Positions 17,840 through 26,248 of a DNA stretch of 64,000 bases are shown here, in pieces; position 1 is the first letter of the stretch, and each line of letters opens with the position of its first letter. This DNA comes from Dyadobacter sp. UC 10 (GTDB lineage Bacteria; Bacteroidota; Bacteroidia; Cytophagales; Spirosomataceae). Location: positions 1,054,001 through 1,118,000 of the forward strand of contig NZ_VSRN01000001.1 in the NCBI RefSeq assembly GCF_008369915.1, in the 5' to 3' direction. The translations under genes were made by a program, and so were the position numbers. The notes under the pieces are model-generated. The model had not been told where the DNA came from. It saw nothing but the letters and a program-made list of their open reading frames with translations, and ran no database searches.

Positions 17840-18841
17840 ATGACATTTTCTCGAATAACCGGCCTGGGTTACTATGTCCCTGAAAACGTGGTGACTAACG
17901 AAGACCTTACCAAATGGATGGAAACTTCCGATGCATGGATACAGGAAAGAACCGGCATCCGGGAGCGCCGGTACTTTGAACACGGGAAGGATACCAATTA
18001 TAGTATGGCCGCAGCAGCCTCACGCCAGGCGCTGGATCGGGCAGGATTGAACGCGAATGAAATTGATGTGATCGTTTACGCCACGATCACACCGGATTAC
18101 TTTTTCCCCGGATCCGCGTTTTTAATGCAAAGGGAGCTCGGAATGGAAGGTAAGCCCGTGATTGATATCAGGCAGCAGTGCTCAGGATTTGTATACGCGC
18201 TATCCATTGCCGATCAGTTTATTAAGTCGGGCATGTACAGGAATGCACTGGTGGTGGGGTCAGAAATACAATCGTCCTGGATAGACAAAAGTACCGCAGG
18301 AAGAAATACTGCAGTGATTTTCGGTGACGGTGCCGGAGCGGCAGTTGTGTCCGCCACGGACAATCCCCAACACTGTATATTATCTACACACCTTCATGCC
18401 GATGGCCGGTACGCCGAGGAACTTTATGTCCGTGATCCGGGCAGCAGCAGGGTCGGTCGGCCTGTTAACAAGGAGATGCTTGAAGAAGGCGGATACAATG
18501 TTTTCATGAATGGAAATGCCGTTTTTAAGCATGCTATCGTGCGGTTTGGCGAGGTAATCGGAGAAGCGTTGGAAGCAAATGGCCTTACTCCTGCCGATCT
18601 GGATCTGCTGGTCCCGCATCAGGCCAATATCCGCATCAGTGATTATGTGAGGCAGCAATTAGGTTTAAAAGAATCGCAGGTTGTCAATAATATCCAGCGA
18701 TTTGGGAATACGACAGCGGCTTCCATACCCATTGCATTGACGGAGGCCTGGGAAGAAGGAAAGCTGAAAGAAGGGGACCTGCTTTGCCTGGCTGCATTTG
18801 GAAGCGGGTTTACGTGGGCCTCCGCTTTGATCAGATGGTAA
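17840..18841 (+). CDS. fabH: Beta-ketoacyl-ACP synthase III
   Basis: This enzyme starts fatty acid synthesis by condensing acetyl- or branched acyl-CoA with malonyl-ACP. The 333 residues contain the catalytic triad Cys114 (RQQCSGFVYAL), His260 (VPHQANIRI) and Asn290 (FGNTTAASIP), and the thiolase-fold segments GDGAGAAVV and AFGSGFTW. It matches the FabH family in length. Bacteroidota often carry several FabH paralogs, some used in other pathways, so a role outside core synthesis is possible. It converges on the CoA-binding protein gene with a 3-bp gap. Confidence 0.92.
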   Translation: MTFSRITGLGYYVPENVVTNEDLTKWMETSDAWIQERTGIRERRYFEHGKDTNYSMAAAASRQALDRAGLNANEIDVIVYATITPDYFFPGSAFLMQRELGMEGKPVIDIRQQCSGFVYALSIADQFIKSGMYRNALVVGSEIQSSWIDKSTAGRNTAVIFGDGAGAAVVSATDNPQHCILSTHLHADGRYAEELYVRDPGSSRVGRPVNKEMLEEGGYNVFMNGNAVFKHAIVRFGEVIGEALEANGLTPADLDLLVPHQANIRISDYVRQQLGLKESQVVNNIQRFGNTTAASIPIALTEAWEEGKLKEGDLLCLAAFGSGFTWASALIRW

Positions 18842-18844
18842 TGG

Positions 18845-19204
18845 TCAATACTGGCCTGTCGATAGCATGACCAGCGTACAGCCCTCTATTGGTATGATAT
18901 TTTTATTCAACAAGATATTTTTAAATTCAGGGTTCTCGGTACCGGGGTTAAAAATTACGCGTTTGGGATTTAAAGAGACAATGTAGTCGTAATATTCAGG
19001 TTGGTGGCTGGGATTGATATATAATGTTACGGTATCTACATCCTCCCAATTTGATTTTTCCAGATGAATATCTTCTCCCAGCGCAAAACCTTTTTTCCGG
19101 CCTACCAGAATGATAGGGTGACCGTAATTCATAAGTTTTTGGGCAGCCAGATAGGCATATCTGGAAGGATTGGAAGTGGCACCTATGATCAGCGTACGTT
19201 TCAT
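18845..19204 (-). CDS. CoA-binding domain protein (YccU-like)
   Basis: The 119-residue protein has a single Rossmann-type CoA-binding domain: TLIIGATSNPSRYAYLA at the N-terminus, then VGRKKGF, the TVTLYINPSHQ strand and the NPGTENPEF turn. It resembles the YccU/succinyl-CoA-ligase-like CoA-binding family, whose role is unclear. The frame extends 14 codons further to 19246, but MKRTLIIGA is the normal N-terminus, so the inner ATG is chosen. Confidence 0.85.
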   Translation of the reverse strand: MKRTLIIGATSNPSRYAYLAAQKLMNYGHPIILVGRKKGFALGEDIHLEKSNWEDVDTVTLYINPSHQPEYYDYIVSLNPKRVIFNPGTENPEFKNILLNKNIIPIEGCTLVMLSTGQY

Positions 19205-19368
19205 GGTATTTAGTTTTGATGAAATAATGAATGTAATAAAATGCATTCCCGCTTACCGGGAATAACATTTGAATACAAGGATTTCGTTTCAAGGTACAAG
19301 TACAGCGCCCAAAAAGGCAGATGTTAAGAATGCAGCCATATTAACCTAATAATATATCTTTTTTCAAA

Positions 19369-19941
19369 ATGAATGAGTTAAATGTAAGTCGGAGTTTCTG
19401 GAACGAAAAGTGGGCTAAAATTAAATTCGATGAGATTGAGAATGCTCCTCATTACGAAGTATCTAATTATGGCAGACTGAAAAGCTTTCAAAACAACCCG
19501 AAAGAAGGGGTGGTAATAAAAGGATCGGTTATTCAGGGATACAGATCACTAAATATCAGGGTGACAGGTGGCAAAACGATCAACCGTTATGTGCACAAGC
19601 TGGTAGCGGAGCATTTTGTAGACAAACCCGATGCCGAGCACAACTTTGTAATACATATCGATTTTGAAAAGCAGAATAACTACTACGAAAATCTGAAGTG
19701 GGTCACAAAGGCTGAGATGATTGAGCATAATCGCGAGAATCCGGCTTTTATCAATCGGGTAATCCCCAGAAGGACAAAGAATTACAAGCTTACAGAAAGC
19801 AAGGTACGGATTATCAAAAAATTACTTAAAAACGATAATAACCGCCTCAAAATGATTGCGAAGCAGTTTGGCATTACACACACGCAGCTCAACAGGATCC
19901 GCTCAGGCGAGAACTGGAAACATGTAACCATTGAGGAATAA
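19369..19941 (+). CDS. NUMOD4 / HNH domain protein with C-terminal helix-turn-helix
   Basis: The 190 residues have three parts. A NUMOD4 motif (about 14-45, WAKIKFDEIENAPHYEVSNYGRLKS) is followed by an HNH-nuclease-like domain (about 75-125, VHKLVAEHF, then HIDFEKQNNYYENLKWVT and EHN) and a helix-turn-helix of the NUMOD1/resolvase kind (about 140-182, KLTESKVRIIKKLLK and IAKQFGITHTQLNRI). This is the layout of free-standing homing-endonuclease-like proteins. The conserved His and Asn residues are kept, so activity is possible. No intron or intein lies nearby, and the gene sits between ordinary housekeeping genes. It may be a recent insert or a domesticated DNA-binding protein. Confidence 0.8.
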   Translation: MNELNVSRSFWNEKWAKIKFDEIENAPHYEVSNYGRLKSFQNNPKEGVVIKGSVIQGYRSLNIRVTGGKTINRYVHKLVAEHFVDKPDAEHNFVIHIDFEKQNNYYENLKWVTKAEMIEHNRENPAFINRVIPRRTKNYKLTESKVRIIKKLLKNDNNRLKMIAKQFGITHTQLNRIRSGENWKHVTIEE

Positions 19942-19949
19942 CAGCATAC

Positions 19950-20252
19950 CTATTCCAGTTTTTTTTCTGCCGCGGAAACCGTATAACCGCTGCCGTTCGC
20001 ACCTTCTTCGTAGTCGACCGACACCCCGATCACATACATCAGGTGACGCTTGTCTATGATCACTTTAATCCCTTCAACCAGATAAGTCTGGTCAAAATCG
20101 GTCACTGTATCGAAGCCGAGCAGAAAGGTACCGCTGCATGCCCCGCCTTTCAATCCAACCCGCAATCCATATGTGTCGGGGATTTTGTTCGCTTCCAGCG
20201 TCGATCTTATTTCCAGCTTAGCATCTTCCGTTAGTTGGATAGGACTTTCCAT
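19950..20252 (-). CDS. HesB/IscA-like A-type Fe-S carrier lacking the C-terminal CxC
   Basis: The 100-residue protein is of the iron-sulfur biogenesis A-type family. The N-terminal helix, the VGLKGGACSG segment with the first cluster-ligand Cys, and the VIIDKRHLMYVIGVSVDY strand are all present. Family members normally end with NPNAxxxCGCGxSF, which supplies two further Cys ligands. This protein stops at GSGYTVSAAEKKLE and has neither. No such tail appears in another frame downstream, so it is not a simple frameshift. It may bind iron differently or act as a partner of a complete paralog. It converges on the HNH gene with an 8-bp gap. Confidence 0.82.
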   Translation of the reverse strand: MESPIQLTEDAKLEIRSTLEANKIPDTYGLRVGLKGGACSGTFLLGFDTVTDFDQTYLVEGIKVIIDKRHLMYVIGVSVDYEEGANGSGYTVSAAEKKLE

Positions 20253-20346
20253 AAATTGTATGCTTGTTCAGACAAAGATCTTAACACACTTCCCACCTGT
20301 TCCATTCGCTATTTCAAATAAATATTAGCTAATTCTGGCAATCCGC

Positions 20347-20354
20347 TAATTTTG
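20347..20354 (+). promoter_or_regulatory. Candidate -7 element for the DUF7935-like gene
   Basis: TAATTTTG is an exact match to TAnnTTTG. The implied transcript start near 20361 lies just before the chosen ATG at 20386. It also argues against an upstream TTG start at 20362. No TTTG -33 box is visible. Confidence 0.4.
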
Positions 20355-20385
20355 CATTTCGTTGTGGCTTGAAACTCAATTTACC

Positions 20386-20904
20386 ATGGAATACCAAATG
20401 ATACTGATCGTGCTGCTTTTGGGAGCGATCATCACCTTCGGGATGTACCTGACAATTACTACCGTAGCAGATAAAATTTTTCAAAAACAAAAGTTCGATA
20501 TCAAAGGCAAGAATATTGAAATCACGCTTCCGCTTCGTTTACAGGCCTATGAGCGCATGTGCCTTTTTCTGGAACGCATCACACCCAGCAATTTGTTGCT
20601 TCGGCTGGTACCGTCGGCCATGAGCGCACTGGAACTACAGCAGATCCTGTTACAAGAGATCCGGGATGAATACAACCATAATGTGGCACAGCAACTTTAC
20701 ATGAGTAGTAACGCGTGGGAGCAAATTACGAATGCTATGAACGAAACTGTGGCTGTGATCAATCAGGCAGCAAGTGAAGTACCAGTTGAAGCCCCGCCTT
20801 CGGACCTTGCCAAAAAGATCTTCTCGCAGGTAATAGAAAAAGAAGTACAACCCGCCTCTCACGCGTTGAAGGTGTTGAAAGAGGAGATCAGGATGGTTTT
20901 TTGA
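20386..20904 (+). CDS. Conserved Bacteroidota protein, DUF7935-like
   Basis: The 172-residue protein has one N-terminal membrane helix (about 4-26, MILIVLLLGAIITFGMYL) and a soluble, mostly helical cytosolic part. The PLRLQAYERMCLFLERITPSNLL segment and the EIRDEYNHNVAQQLYMS segment are typical of a Bacteroidota-specific family of unknown function (recalled as DUF7935). The frame extends to a TTG eight codons upstream; the ATG is preferred because of a promoter-like box just before that TTG. An inverted repeat-array region separates it from mutS2. Confidence 0.75.
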   Translation: MEYQMILIVLLLGAIITFGMYLTITTVADKIFQKQKFDIKGKNIEITLPLRLQAYERMCLFLERITPSNLLLRLVPSAMSALELQQILLQEIRDEYNHNVAQQLYMSSNAWEQITNAMNETVAVINQAASEVPVEAPPSDLAKKIFSQVIEKEVQPASHALKVLKEEIRMVF

Positions 20905-20953
20905 GAAGCTATTAGCTGTTAGCTGTTGGCTGTTAGCCTTTGGCTATTGACTG
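20905..20953 (+). repeat. Heptamer tandem array, left arm
   Basis: Seven 7-bp units follow the stop codon directly: GAAGCTA, TTAGCTG twice, TTGGCTG, TTAGCCT, TTGGCTA, TTGACTG. This is the reverse complement, in loose consensus, of the array at 21005. Confidence 0.85.
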
Positions 20954-21004
20954 GAATCAAAAGCTGTGATCATGCCCCTCATATTTAATTAACTAAGAAA
21001 AAAA

Positions 21005-21060
21005 CTAATAGCTAAAAGCTAATAGCCAACAGCTAAAGGCCACTAGCCAACAGCCATAAC
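21005..21060 (+). repeat. Heptamer tandem array, right arm (inverted)
   Basis: Eight 7-bp units: CTAATAG, CTAAAAG, CTAATAG, CCAACAG, CTAAAGG, CCACTAG, CCAACAG, CCATAAC. It is inverted relative to the left arm, with 51 bp of AT-rich non-coding DNA between them. It stops 3 bp before the mutS2 ATG. Confidence 0.85.
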
Positions 21061-21063
21061 CCA

Positions 21064-23472
21064 ATGCTCTACCCCCATACATTAGAACAAAAATTAGGTT
21101 TTGACAAACTCAGGGAGCGGCTCAAAGAGGCCTGTATCAGCTCTTTGGGGCAGGCTTTTGTTGAGAAGATAAAGTTTTCCGAAAATTTTACGCTGGTTGA
21201 AAAGCTGGTTAGTCAGACTGCCGAAATGCAGCGGGTTCTTGAAACAGGCGAAAATTTTCCTTCCCAAAATTACATCGATGCAACACCCTATTTAAAGCGG
21301 GCAGCTATCGAGGGAATGCTTCTGACCCAGCCAGAATTTTCTGACCTGAAGGCATCTCTGCAAACCATTAAACTGTGTATTAAATTTTTCGAAAACCAGG
21401 AACCAGACTCCTATCCTATTCTTGGTGAATATTCGAAAACGATCAGAATAGATAAAGCGATTACCGACGCGATCGACCGCATTATTGACGAGCGCGGGCA
21501 AATAAGGGATTCGGCGTCGCCGGAACTGTCGAAAATCCGCAAAAGGCTGATTTCAGAGCAGGCGGGTATTCGTAAAAAGCTGGATACGATATTAAAATCT
21601 GCGCGAAGCAGCGGCTGGATAGGCGACGATGTTTCGCTCACTGTCAGGAATGGCCGAATGGTAATTCCTGTCGCAGCCGAGCATAAACGCAAGCTGAAAG
21701 GTTTCATCCACGACGAATCCGCAACCGGGCAAACCGTTTTCATCGAACCTACCGACGTTTTTGAATCCAATAACGAAATCCGCGAGCTGGAATACGAGGA
21801 AAGGCGCGAGATCAACAGGATATTGCTGGAACTGACAAGTCAGCTTCGTCCTTTCGTACCCGACTTACAAAAAGCCTACAATTTTCTCGGACTGATGGAT
21901 TTTCTTCGCGCAAAGGCCAAACTGGCTGCTGAAATGGGCGCGATCAATCCGCCTTTCTCAAACCGTCAATTTATCGACTGGCGTAATGCGAGGCACCCGC
22001 TTCTGCATTTATCTTTTCAAAAACAGGGCAAAAAAGTGGTCCCGCTGAATATCGAACTGAATGAAAAACAGCGGATACTTATCGTTTCGGGGCCAAATGC
22101 CGGCGGAAAATCGGTGTCGCTTAAAACAGTGGGGCTAATCCAGTATATGTTTCAATGCGGGCTGCTGGTGCCGGTGGAGGAAGGTTCTTCCATGGGTTTT
22201 TTTCAAAATATATTTATTGATATCGGCGACGAGCAGTCACTCGAAAATGACCTGAGTACATACAGCTCCCACCTGACCAATATGCGGCATTTCCTTACTG
22301 TGTCGAACCGGCGAACATTGTTCCTGATTGATGAGTTCGGGACTGGAACAGAGCCGGGACTTGGCGGGGCAATTGCGGAATCTATATTGGAAAACCTTGT
22401 GAAATCGGGCGCTTATGGTGTGATTAATACGCATTACACCAACCTGAAAGTACTCGCCGACAAGACCGACGGACTGGTAAATGGCGCCATGCGATTTGAC
22501 GGCGAGCATTTGGAACCACTCTACCAGCTGGAAATCGGCCGGCCCGGCAGCTCCTTTGCATTTGAAATCGCGTCGAAAATCGGCTTGCCGGAGGCGGTAG
22601 TGAACCGGGCAAAAGAAAAGCTCGGAAAGCAGCAGGTTAATTTCGAGAAGCTTTTGAAAGAGCTTGATATCGAGCGACGTGTTTTCGCAGAAAAGAATAT
22701 CGAAGTGGGTATTAAAGAAAGAAAACTGGCCAAGCAGCTATCCGATTATACTGCTTTAAAAGAGCATCTTGAAAATAACGAGAAGAAAATTGTTAATGAA
22801 GCAAAGCAAAAAGCGAAGAGCCTGCTTTCGGATGCAAATCAGCTGATTGAAAATACAATACGTGAGATTAAAGAGAACAAGGCCGAGAAGGAAAAAACCA
22901 AAACGGTCAGGACTGCGCTGGAAACTTTTGGAAAGAAAAATCTGGCACTGGAAACAGTAACCGAGACTGCCCCAGCCGAAGAAGTGTACGAACCCGAAAC
23001 TGGCGACATTGTACCCGGAAGCTACGTTCGGATTCTTGGACAGACTGCTATTGGTGAAGTTCTTGCGATAAGGGGAAAAGATGTGGAAATACGCATTGGA
23101 GATCTGAAATCAACGGTCAAACTGAGCCGGCTTGAGAAAGTTTCCAACAAAACCTACAAAGCTGCGACAGGAGAGAAAAAGGTTAAAACAGCTGCAAAAG
23201 GAGTTGACTTGAACGAGCGAATGCTCAATTTCAGCTTCAATCTCGATATGCGCGGTAAGCGCGGCGAAGAAGCGCTGGGACTTGTTGATCAGTTTATGGA
23301 CAATGCAATTATGCTCGGTTACGATGAGCTGAGAATTGTCCACGGAAAAGGCGACGGCATTCTCAGAACGCTGGTCAGGAATCACCTCAGAGGTTATTCC
23401 CAGGTCAGGGAAATGCAGGATGAGCATCCCGACCGCGGCGGTGCGGGTGTTACGATTGTGAAGTTAAAATAG
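21064..23472 (+). CDS. mutS2: Endonuclease MutS2
   Basis: This is a MutS-family ATPase with a C-terminal nuclease domain. Family members resolve or block recombination intermediates and, in some bacteria, rescue collided ribosomes. The 802 residues carry the core clamp domain, Walker A GPNAGGKS at 343-350, the DEFGTGTEPG Walker B region (about 425-435), a long coiled coil (about 520-630), a basic linker and an Smr domain (about 725-802) with LDMRG and HGKGDGILR, the nuclease motifs. It lacks the mismatch-recognition domain of MutS1. The start codon follows the heptamer array directly; a bidirectional terminator follows. Confidence 0.95.
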   Translation: MLYPHTLEQKLGFDKLRERLKEACISSLGQAFVEKIKFSENFTLVEKLVSQTAEMQRVLETGENFPSQNYIDATPYLKRAAIEGMLLTQPEFSDLKASLQTIKLCIKFFENQEPDSYPILGEYSKTIRIDKAITDAIDRIIDERGQIRDSASPELSKIRKRLISEQAGIRKKLDTILKSARSSGWIGDDVSLTVRNGRMVIPVAAEHKRKLKGFIHDESATGQTVFIEPTDVFESNNEIRELEYEERREINRILLELTSQLRPFVPDLQKAYNFLGLMDFLRAKAKLAAEMGAINPPFSNRQFIDWRNARHPLLHLSFQKQGKKVVPLNIELNEKQRILIVSGPNAGGKSVSLKTVGLIQYMFQCGLLVPVEEGSSMGFFQNIFIDIGDEQSLENDLSTYSSHLTNMRHFLTVSNRRTLFLIDEFGTGTEPGLGGAIAESILENLVKSGAYGVINTHYTNLKVLADKTDGLVNGAMRFDGEHLEPLYQLEIGRPGSSFAFEIASKIGLPEAVVNRAKEKLGKQQVNFEKLLKELDIERRVFAEKNIEVGIKERKLAKQLSDYTALKEHLENNEKKIVNEAKQKAKSLLSDANQLIENTIREIKENKAEKEKTKTVRTALETFGKKNLALETVTETAPAEEVYEPETGDIVPGSYVRILGQTAIGEVLAIRGKDVEIRIGDLKSTVKLSRLEKVSNKTYKAATGEKKVKTAAKGVDLNERMLNFSFNLDMRGKRGEEALGLVDQFMDNAIMLGYDELRIVHGKGDGILRTLVRNHLRGYSQVREMQDEHPDRGGAGVTIVKLK

Positions 23473-23494
23473 GTTCTTTACCTGATATTCGATT

Positions 23495-23533
23495 AAAAAA
23501 GGGGTTAACGAAATGATCGTCAACCCCTTTTTT
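23495..23533. terminator. Bidirectional terminator, mutS2 / MFS transporter
   Basis: A6-GGGGTT pairs with AACCCC-T7, with an inner ACG/CGT extension past one mismatch. A-rich and T-rich flanks serve both convergent genes. Confidence 0.85.
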
Positions 23534-23548
23534 AATAATCTAAAAACC

Positions 23549-24799
23549 TTATAACTGCGGCTGTTCAGCCACTTTAATGTCCTCACTCGCTCCTGGCTTA
23601 GGATTTCCAGCCCAGAACCACAATACTGCGAATGCGACGATCAAAATAATCGGAAAAGTCAGCATGGTGGAAAGTGTATCTTGTCCTGCCGCGAGTTCAA
23701 GTGCAGAACCGGTTAAGCCTTGGGCCGAATACTCAGCGTGGGCTGAATCGATCCAACCGCCAATGAAAGGCTGAAAAATAGAAGTTGAAAGCATTCCCAC
23801 CCCACCAATAATCGACATACCCAAGGCACCGCTCAACGGAACGCGTTGTGCTACAAAACCGATTACCGTTGGCCAGTTGAAACATACACCCAGACCGAAT
23901 ATCACAGCCGCGAAATAAGCGACAGGGCCAGTTACAGTACTAAACATGTAGATGCCAATAGCTGCCAGAACCGCACCGAAAAGTAAAATACCGGTTTGAC
24001 CAAACATATCCACTACCGGACCTGTGAAGAGTCTTCCGATCGTCATCACACCGAAAGTCAATGCCAGTACCAGCATCGGATCTGCACCACTGCTGCTTAA
24101 AACTACATTAACCCACTGGTTTGGACCGAATTCCGTAATCGCAGTAAGTGCCATGCAGCAGAATATGAAGATATAAAGCGGCGTAAGCATCGCCTGGAAA
24201 TTTTTTGCAAGAGAAGTAACACCTTCCACTTTTGGTCTTGGAAAAGCCTGACCAAAGAAAAGGAATGCGTAAACGATCGTTGGAAGCATTAATACCCAGA
24301 TCTGTGCCTGCCAGGAGAAGCCGCCGTCGGTCATGAATTTTGAAATCAAGCTACCCAATACAATCCCGCCCGGGAACCACATGTGAAACCGGCCCAGCAT
24401 TTTGTTCAGCTTATTGCTGCTGTACATATCCGCAATCATCGGGTTACATGCTGCTTCGGTACATCCATTACCAAAACCGATGAAGAATGTGGAAATCAGC
24501 AAGCCCATGTAGCCGCCGGCATAAATCGTAAGCAGGATGCCGAGCGTATGCGCTACCACCGCAACCTGCATGATGATTTTAGGACCGACAGAATGGTATA
24601 CGATCCCCCCGATTATCATCGAAATCGGGAAACCAAAGAAGAACATGGAATTGATAAAACCCAGCTGCTCGGCAGTCAGGTTAAACTCCGATCCCAGCTG
24701 AGGAAGAATACCCGCCCTGATACTAAAGGAAAAAGCCGTCGTAATGATCGCTAGACAACTGGCGTTAAAAAGCCTGTTGGCATTAACTGTTTGAGTCAT
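23549..24799 (-). CDS. MFS transporter, probably for a sugar or sugar derivative
   Basis: The 416-residue protein has about 12 membrane helices arranged as two six-helix halves with a central cytosolic loop (FPRPKVEGVTSL). The Gly-rich FFIGFGNGCTEAACNPMIADMY segment in helices 4-5 resembles the FucP/sugar-proton symporter branch of the major facilitator superfamily. It is divergent from two Gfo/Idh/MocA oxidoreductase genes and a TIM-barrel isomerase, which points to uptake of the sugar they process. The substrate cannot be named from sequence. Confidence 0.88.
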   Translation of the reverse strand: MTQTVNANRLFNASCLAIITTAFSFSIRAGILPQLGSEFNLTAEQLGFINSMFFFGFPISMIIGGIVYHSVGPKIIMQVAVVAHTLGILLTIYAGGYMGLLISTFFIGFGNGCTEAACNPMIADMYSSNKLNKMLGRFHMWFPGGIVLGSLISKFMTDGGFSWQAQIWVLMLPTIVYAFLFFGQAFPRPKVEGVTSLAKNFQAMLTPLYIFIFCCMALTAITEFGPNQWVNVVLSSSGADPMLVLALTFGVMTIGRLFTGPVVDMFGQTGILLFGAVLAAIGIYMFSTVTGPVAYFAAVIFGLGVCFNWPTVIGFVAQRVPLSGALGMSIIGGVGMLSTSIFQPFIGGWIDSAHAEYSAQGLTGSALELAAGQDTLSTMLTFPIILIVAFAVLWFWAGNPKPGASEDIKVAEQPQL

Positions 24800-24949
24800 A
24801 AGACTTAAAGGGTTTAATTATTTGAATTAGTTGAATTTGAAAGATATTCTGTTCAAGAATTTAATGTAAGAATTGCACAGAAAAAACAAATCCGGATTGA
24901 TTCTACTGCTTTTAATGGCGTTTTAGGGCTGTATTTTAACCGTTAAAAT

Positions 24950-24957
24950 TATATTTG
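24950..24957 (+). promoter_or_regulatory. Candidate -7 element for the Gfo/Idh - isomerase operon
   Basis: TATATTTG matches TAnnTTTG exactly and would give a leader of about 65 bases before the first oxidoreductase ATG. The -33 region has only TTTTAG at a slightly long distance. Confidence 0.45.
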
Positions 24958-25027
24958 TAAGAAGTAAGAGTGATATATACTACTCTTTATACCTTTAAAA
25001 TCTTTTCAAAACTTTAAACCAACTGGA

Positions 25028-26173
25028 ATGTCAAGAAAGATCAGAATGGGCATGGTAGGTGGTTCCCTGGACGCATTTATTGGCGGGGTTCATCGTCGTG
25101 CAGCGATCATGGATGGAGAAATTGAACTTGTTTGCGGCGCTTTCAGCTCAGATCCGGCGAAGTCGAAAGAGACAGGAAGAGCATTATATCTGCCTGAAAA
25201 CCGGGTTTATAATGATTTCGAGGAAATGATAGCCAAGGAAAAGCAGCTGCCGGAAGGTGATCGGATGGATTTTGTGGCAATAGTAACACCAAACCACGTT
25301 CACCACGCCCCGACCAAACTTGCACTTGAAAATGGTTTCCACGTCGTTTGCGACAAACCTATTACTTTAAATACCGAAGAGGCAGAAGAAATAGTAGCAT
25401 TGGTGGAAAAAACCGGGCTGATTTTCTGCCTTACCCATAATTACACCGGCTACCCGATGGTGAAGGAAGCACGTCAAATGATCGCCTCGGGTGCGATCGG
25501 CCAAGTCCGTAAGGTAATCGTTGAATATCCGCAAGGCTGGCTTGCCACGCTCGTTGAAGTAACCGGTAACAAACAGGCTGCCTGGCGCACCGACCCAAAG
25601 CGCTCAGGTGCCGCAGGCGGACTAGGCGATATCGGCACGCACGCCGAAAACCTTGCAGAGTACATTACCGGCCTGAAAATCACCCAAATATGCGCCGATC
25701 TGACCATTTTCGTAGAAGGGCGCCTGCTGGATGACGACGCACATATCCTGTTACGGTTTGACAACGGTGCCAAAGGTATCCTGCAAAACAGCCAGATCGC
25801 GAACGGAGAGGAAAACGACCTTAATATCCGCGTTTACGGCGAAACGGGCGGATTGCAATGGAAACAGATGAATCCCAATACATTGATACACAAGACCAAT
25901 CAGGGTGTTCGCATCATCCGCACCGGGGTTGGTAACCTTTCCAAAGCAGCACAGGTCCACACGCGTATTCCCGCAGGGCACCCGGAGGGATATTTTGAGG
26001 CTTTTGCTAATCTTTATCGCAACTTCGCGATCCACCTGAGAGCCTACTGGGAAGGCCGCAAGGCTGATCCTGTTTACGACTTCCCGTCGGCTCAGGACGG
26101 CCTGAGAGGTATGAAGTTCATTGATGCCGTCATCGCCTCGGACAAAACGGAAACGAAATGGACTAATTTCTGA
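25028..26173 (+). CDS. Gfo/Idh/MocA family oxidoreductase (1)
   Basis: This 381-residue NAD(P)-dependent sugar or inositol dehydrogenase-like protein has an N-terminal Rossmann domain and the family motif CDKPITLNTEEAEE (catalytic Lys of the EKP motif, here DKP). A C-terminal alpha/beta domain contains GGLGDIGTHAENLAEYITG, with the Asp and His of the active site. The dinucleotide loop reads GMVGGSLDAFIG instead of GxGxxG, as in a Bacteroidota subgroup. It is the first gene of a plus-strand group with a second Gfo/Idh enzyme and a sugar isomerase, suggesting oxidation to a keto-sugar followed by isomerisation. Confidence 0.9.
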   Translation: MSRKIRMGMVGGSLDAFIGGVHRRAAIMDGEIELVCGAFSSDPAKSKETGRALYLPENRVYNDFEEMIAKEKQLPEGDRMDFVAIVTPNHVHHAPTKLALENGFHVVCDKPITLNTEEAEEIVALVEKTGLIFCLTHNYTGYPMVKEARQMIASGAIGQVRKVIVEYPQGWLATLVEVTGNKQAAWRTDPKRSGAAGGLGDIGTHAENLAEYITGLKITQICADLTIFVEGRLLDDDAHILLRFDNGAKGILQNSQIANGEENDLNIRVYGETGGLQWKQMNPNTLIHKTNQGVRIIRTGVGNLSKAAQVHTRIPAGHPEGYFEAFANLYRNFAIHLRAYWEGRKADPVYDFPSAQDGLRGMKFIDAVIASDKTETKWTNF

Positions 26174-26248
26174 CCTGCATTATTCAAGTTAACATAAATT
26201 AAAACCGCTCTTGCGGACTGTATTCTCACCTAATATCCATTCCTGTTT

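Noticed and set aside
19942..19966. GGAATA/TATTCC hairpin with T8 after the HNH gene as terminator
   Set aside because: The stem is only six AT-rich pairs and overlaps the convergent Fe-S carrier stop region; too weak to call.
19950..20252. Frameshift as the reason for the missing CGCG tail of the A-type carrier
   Set aside because: Reading the following minus-strand DNA in other frames gives no NPN or CGCG-like sequence.
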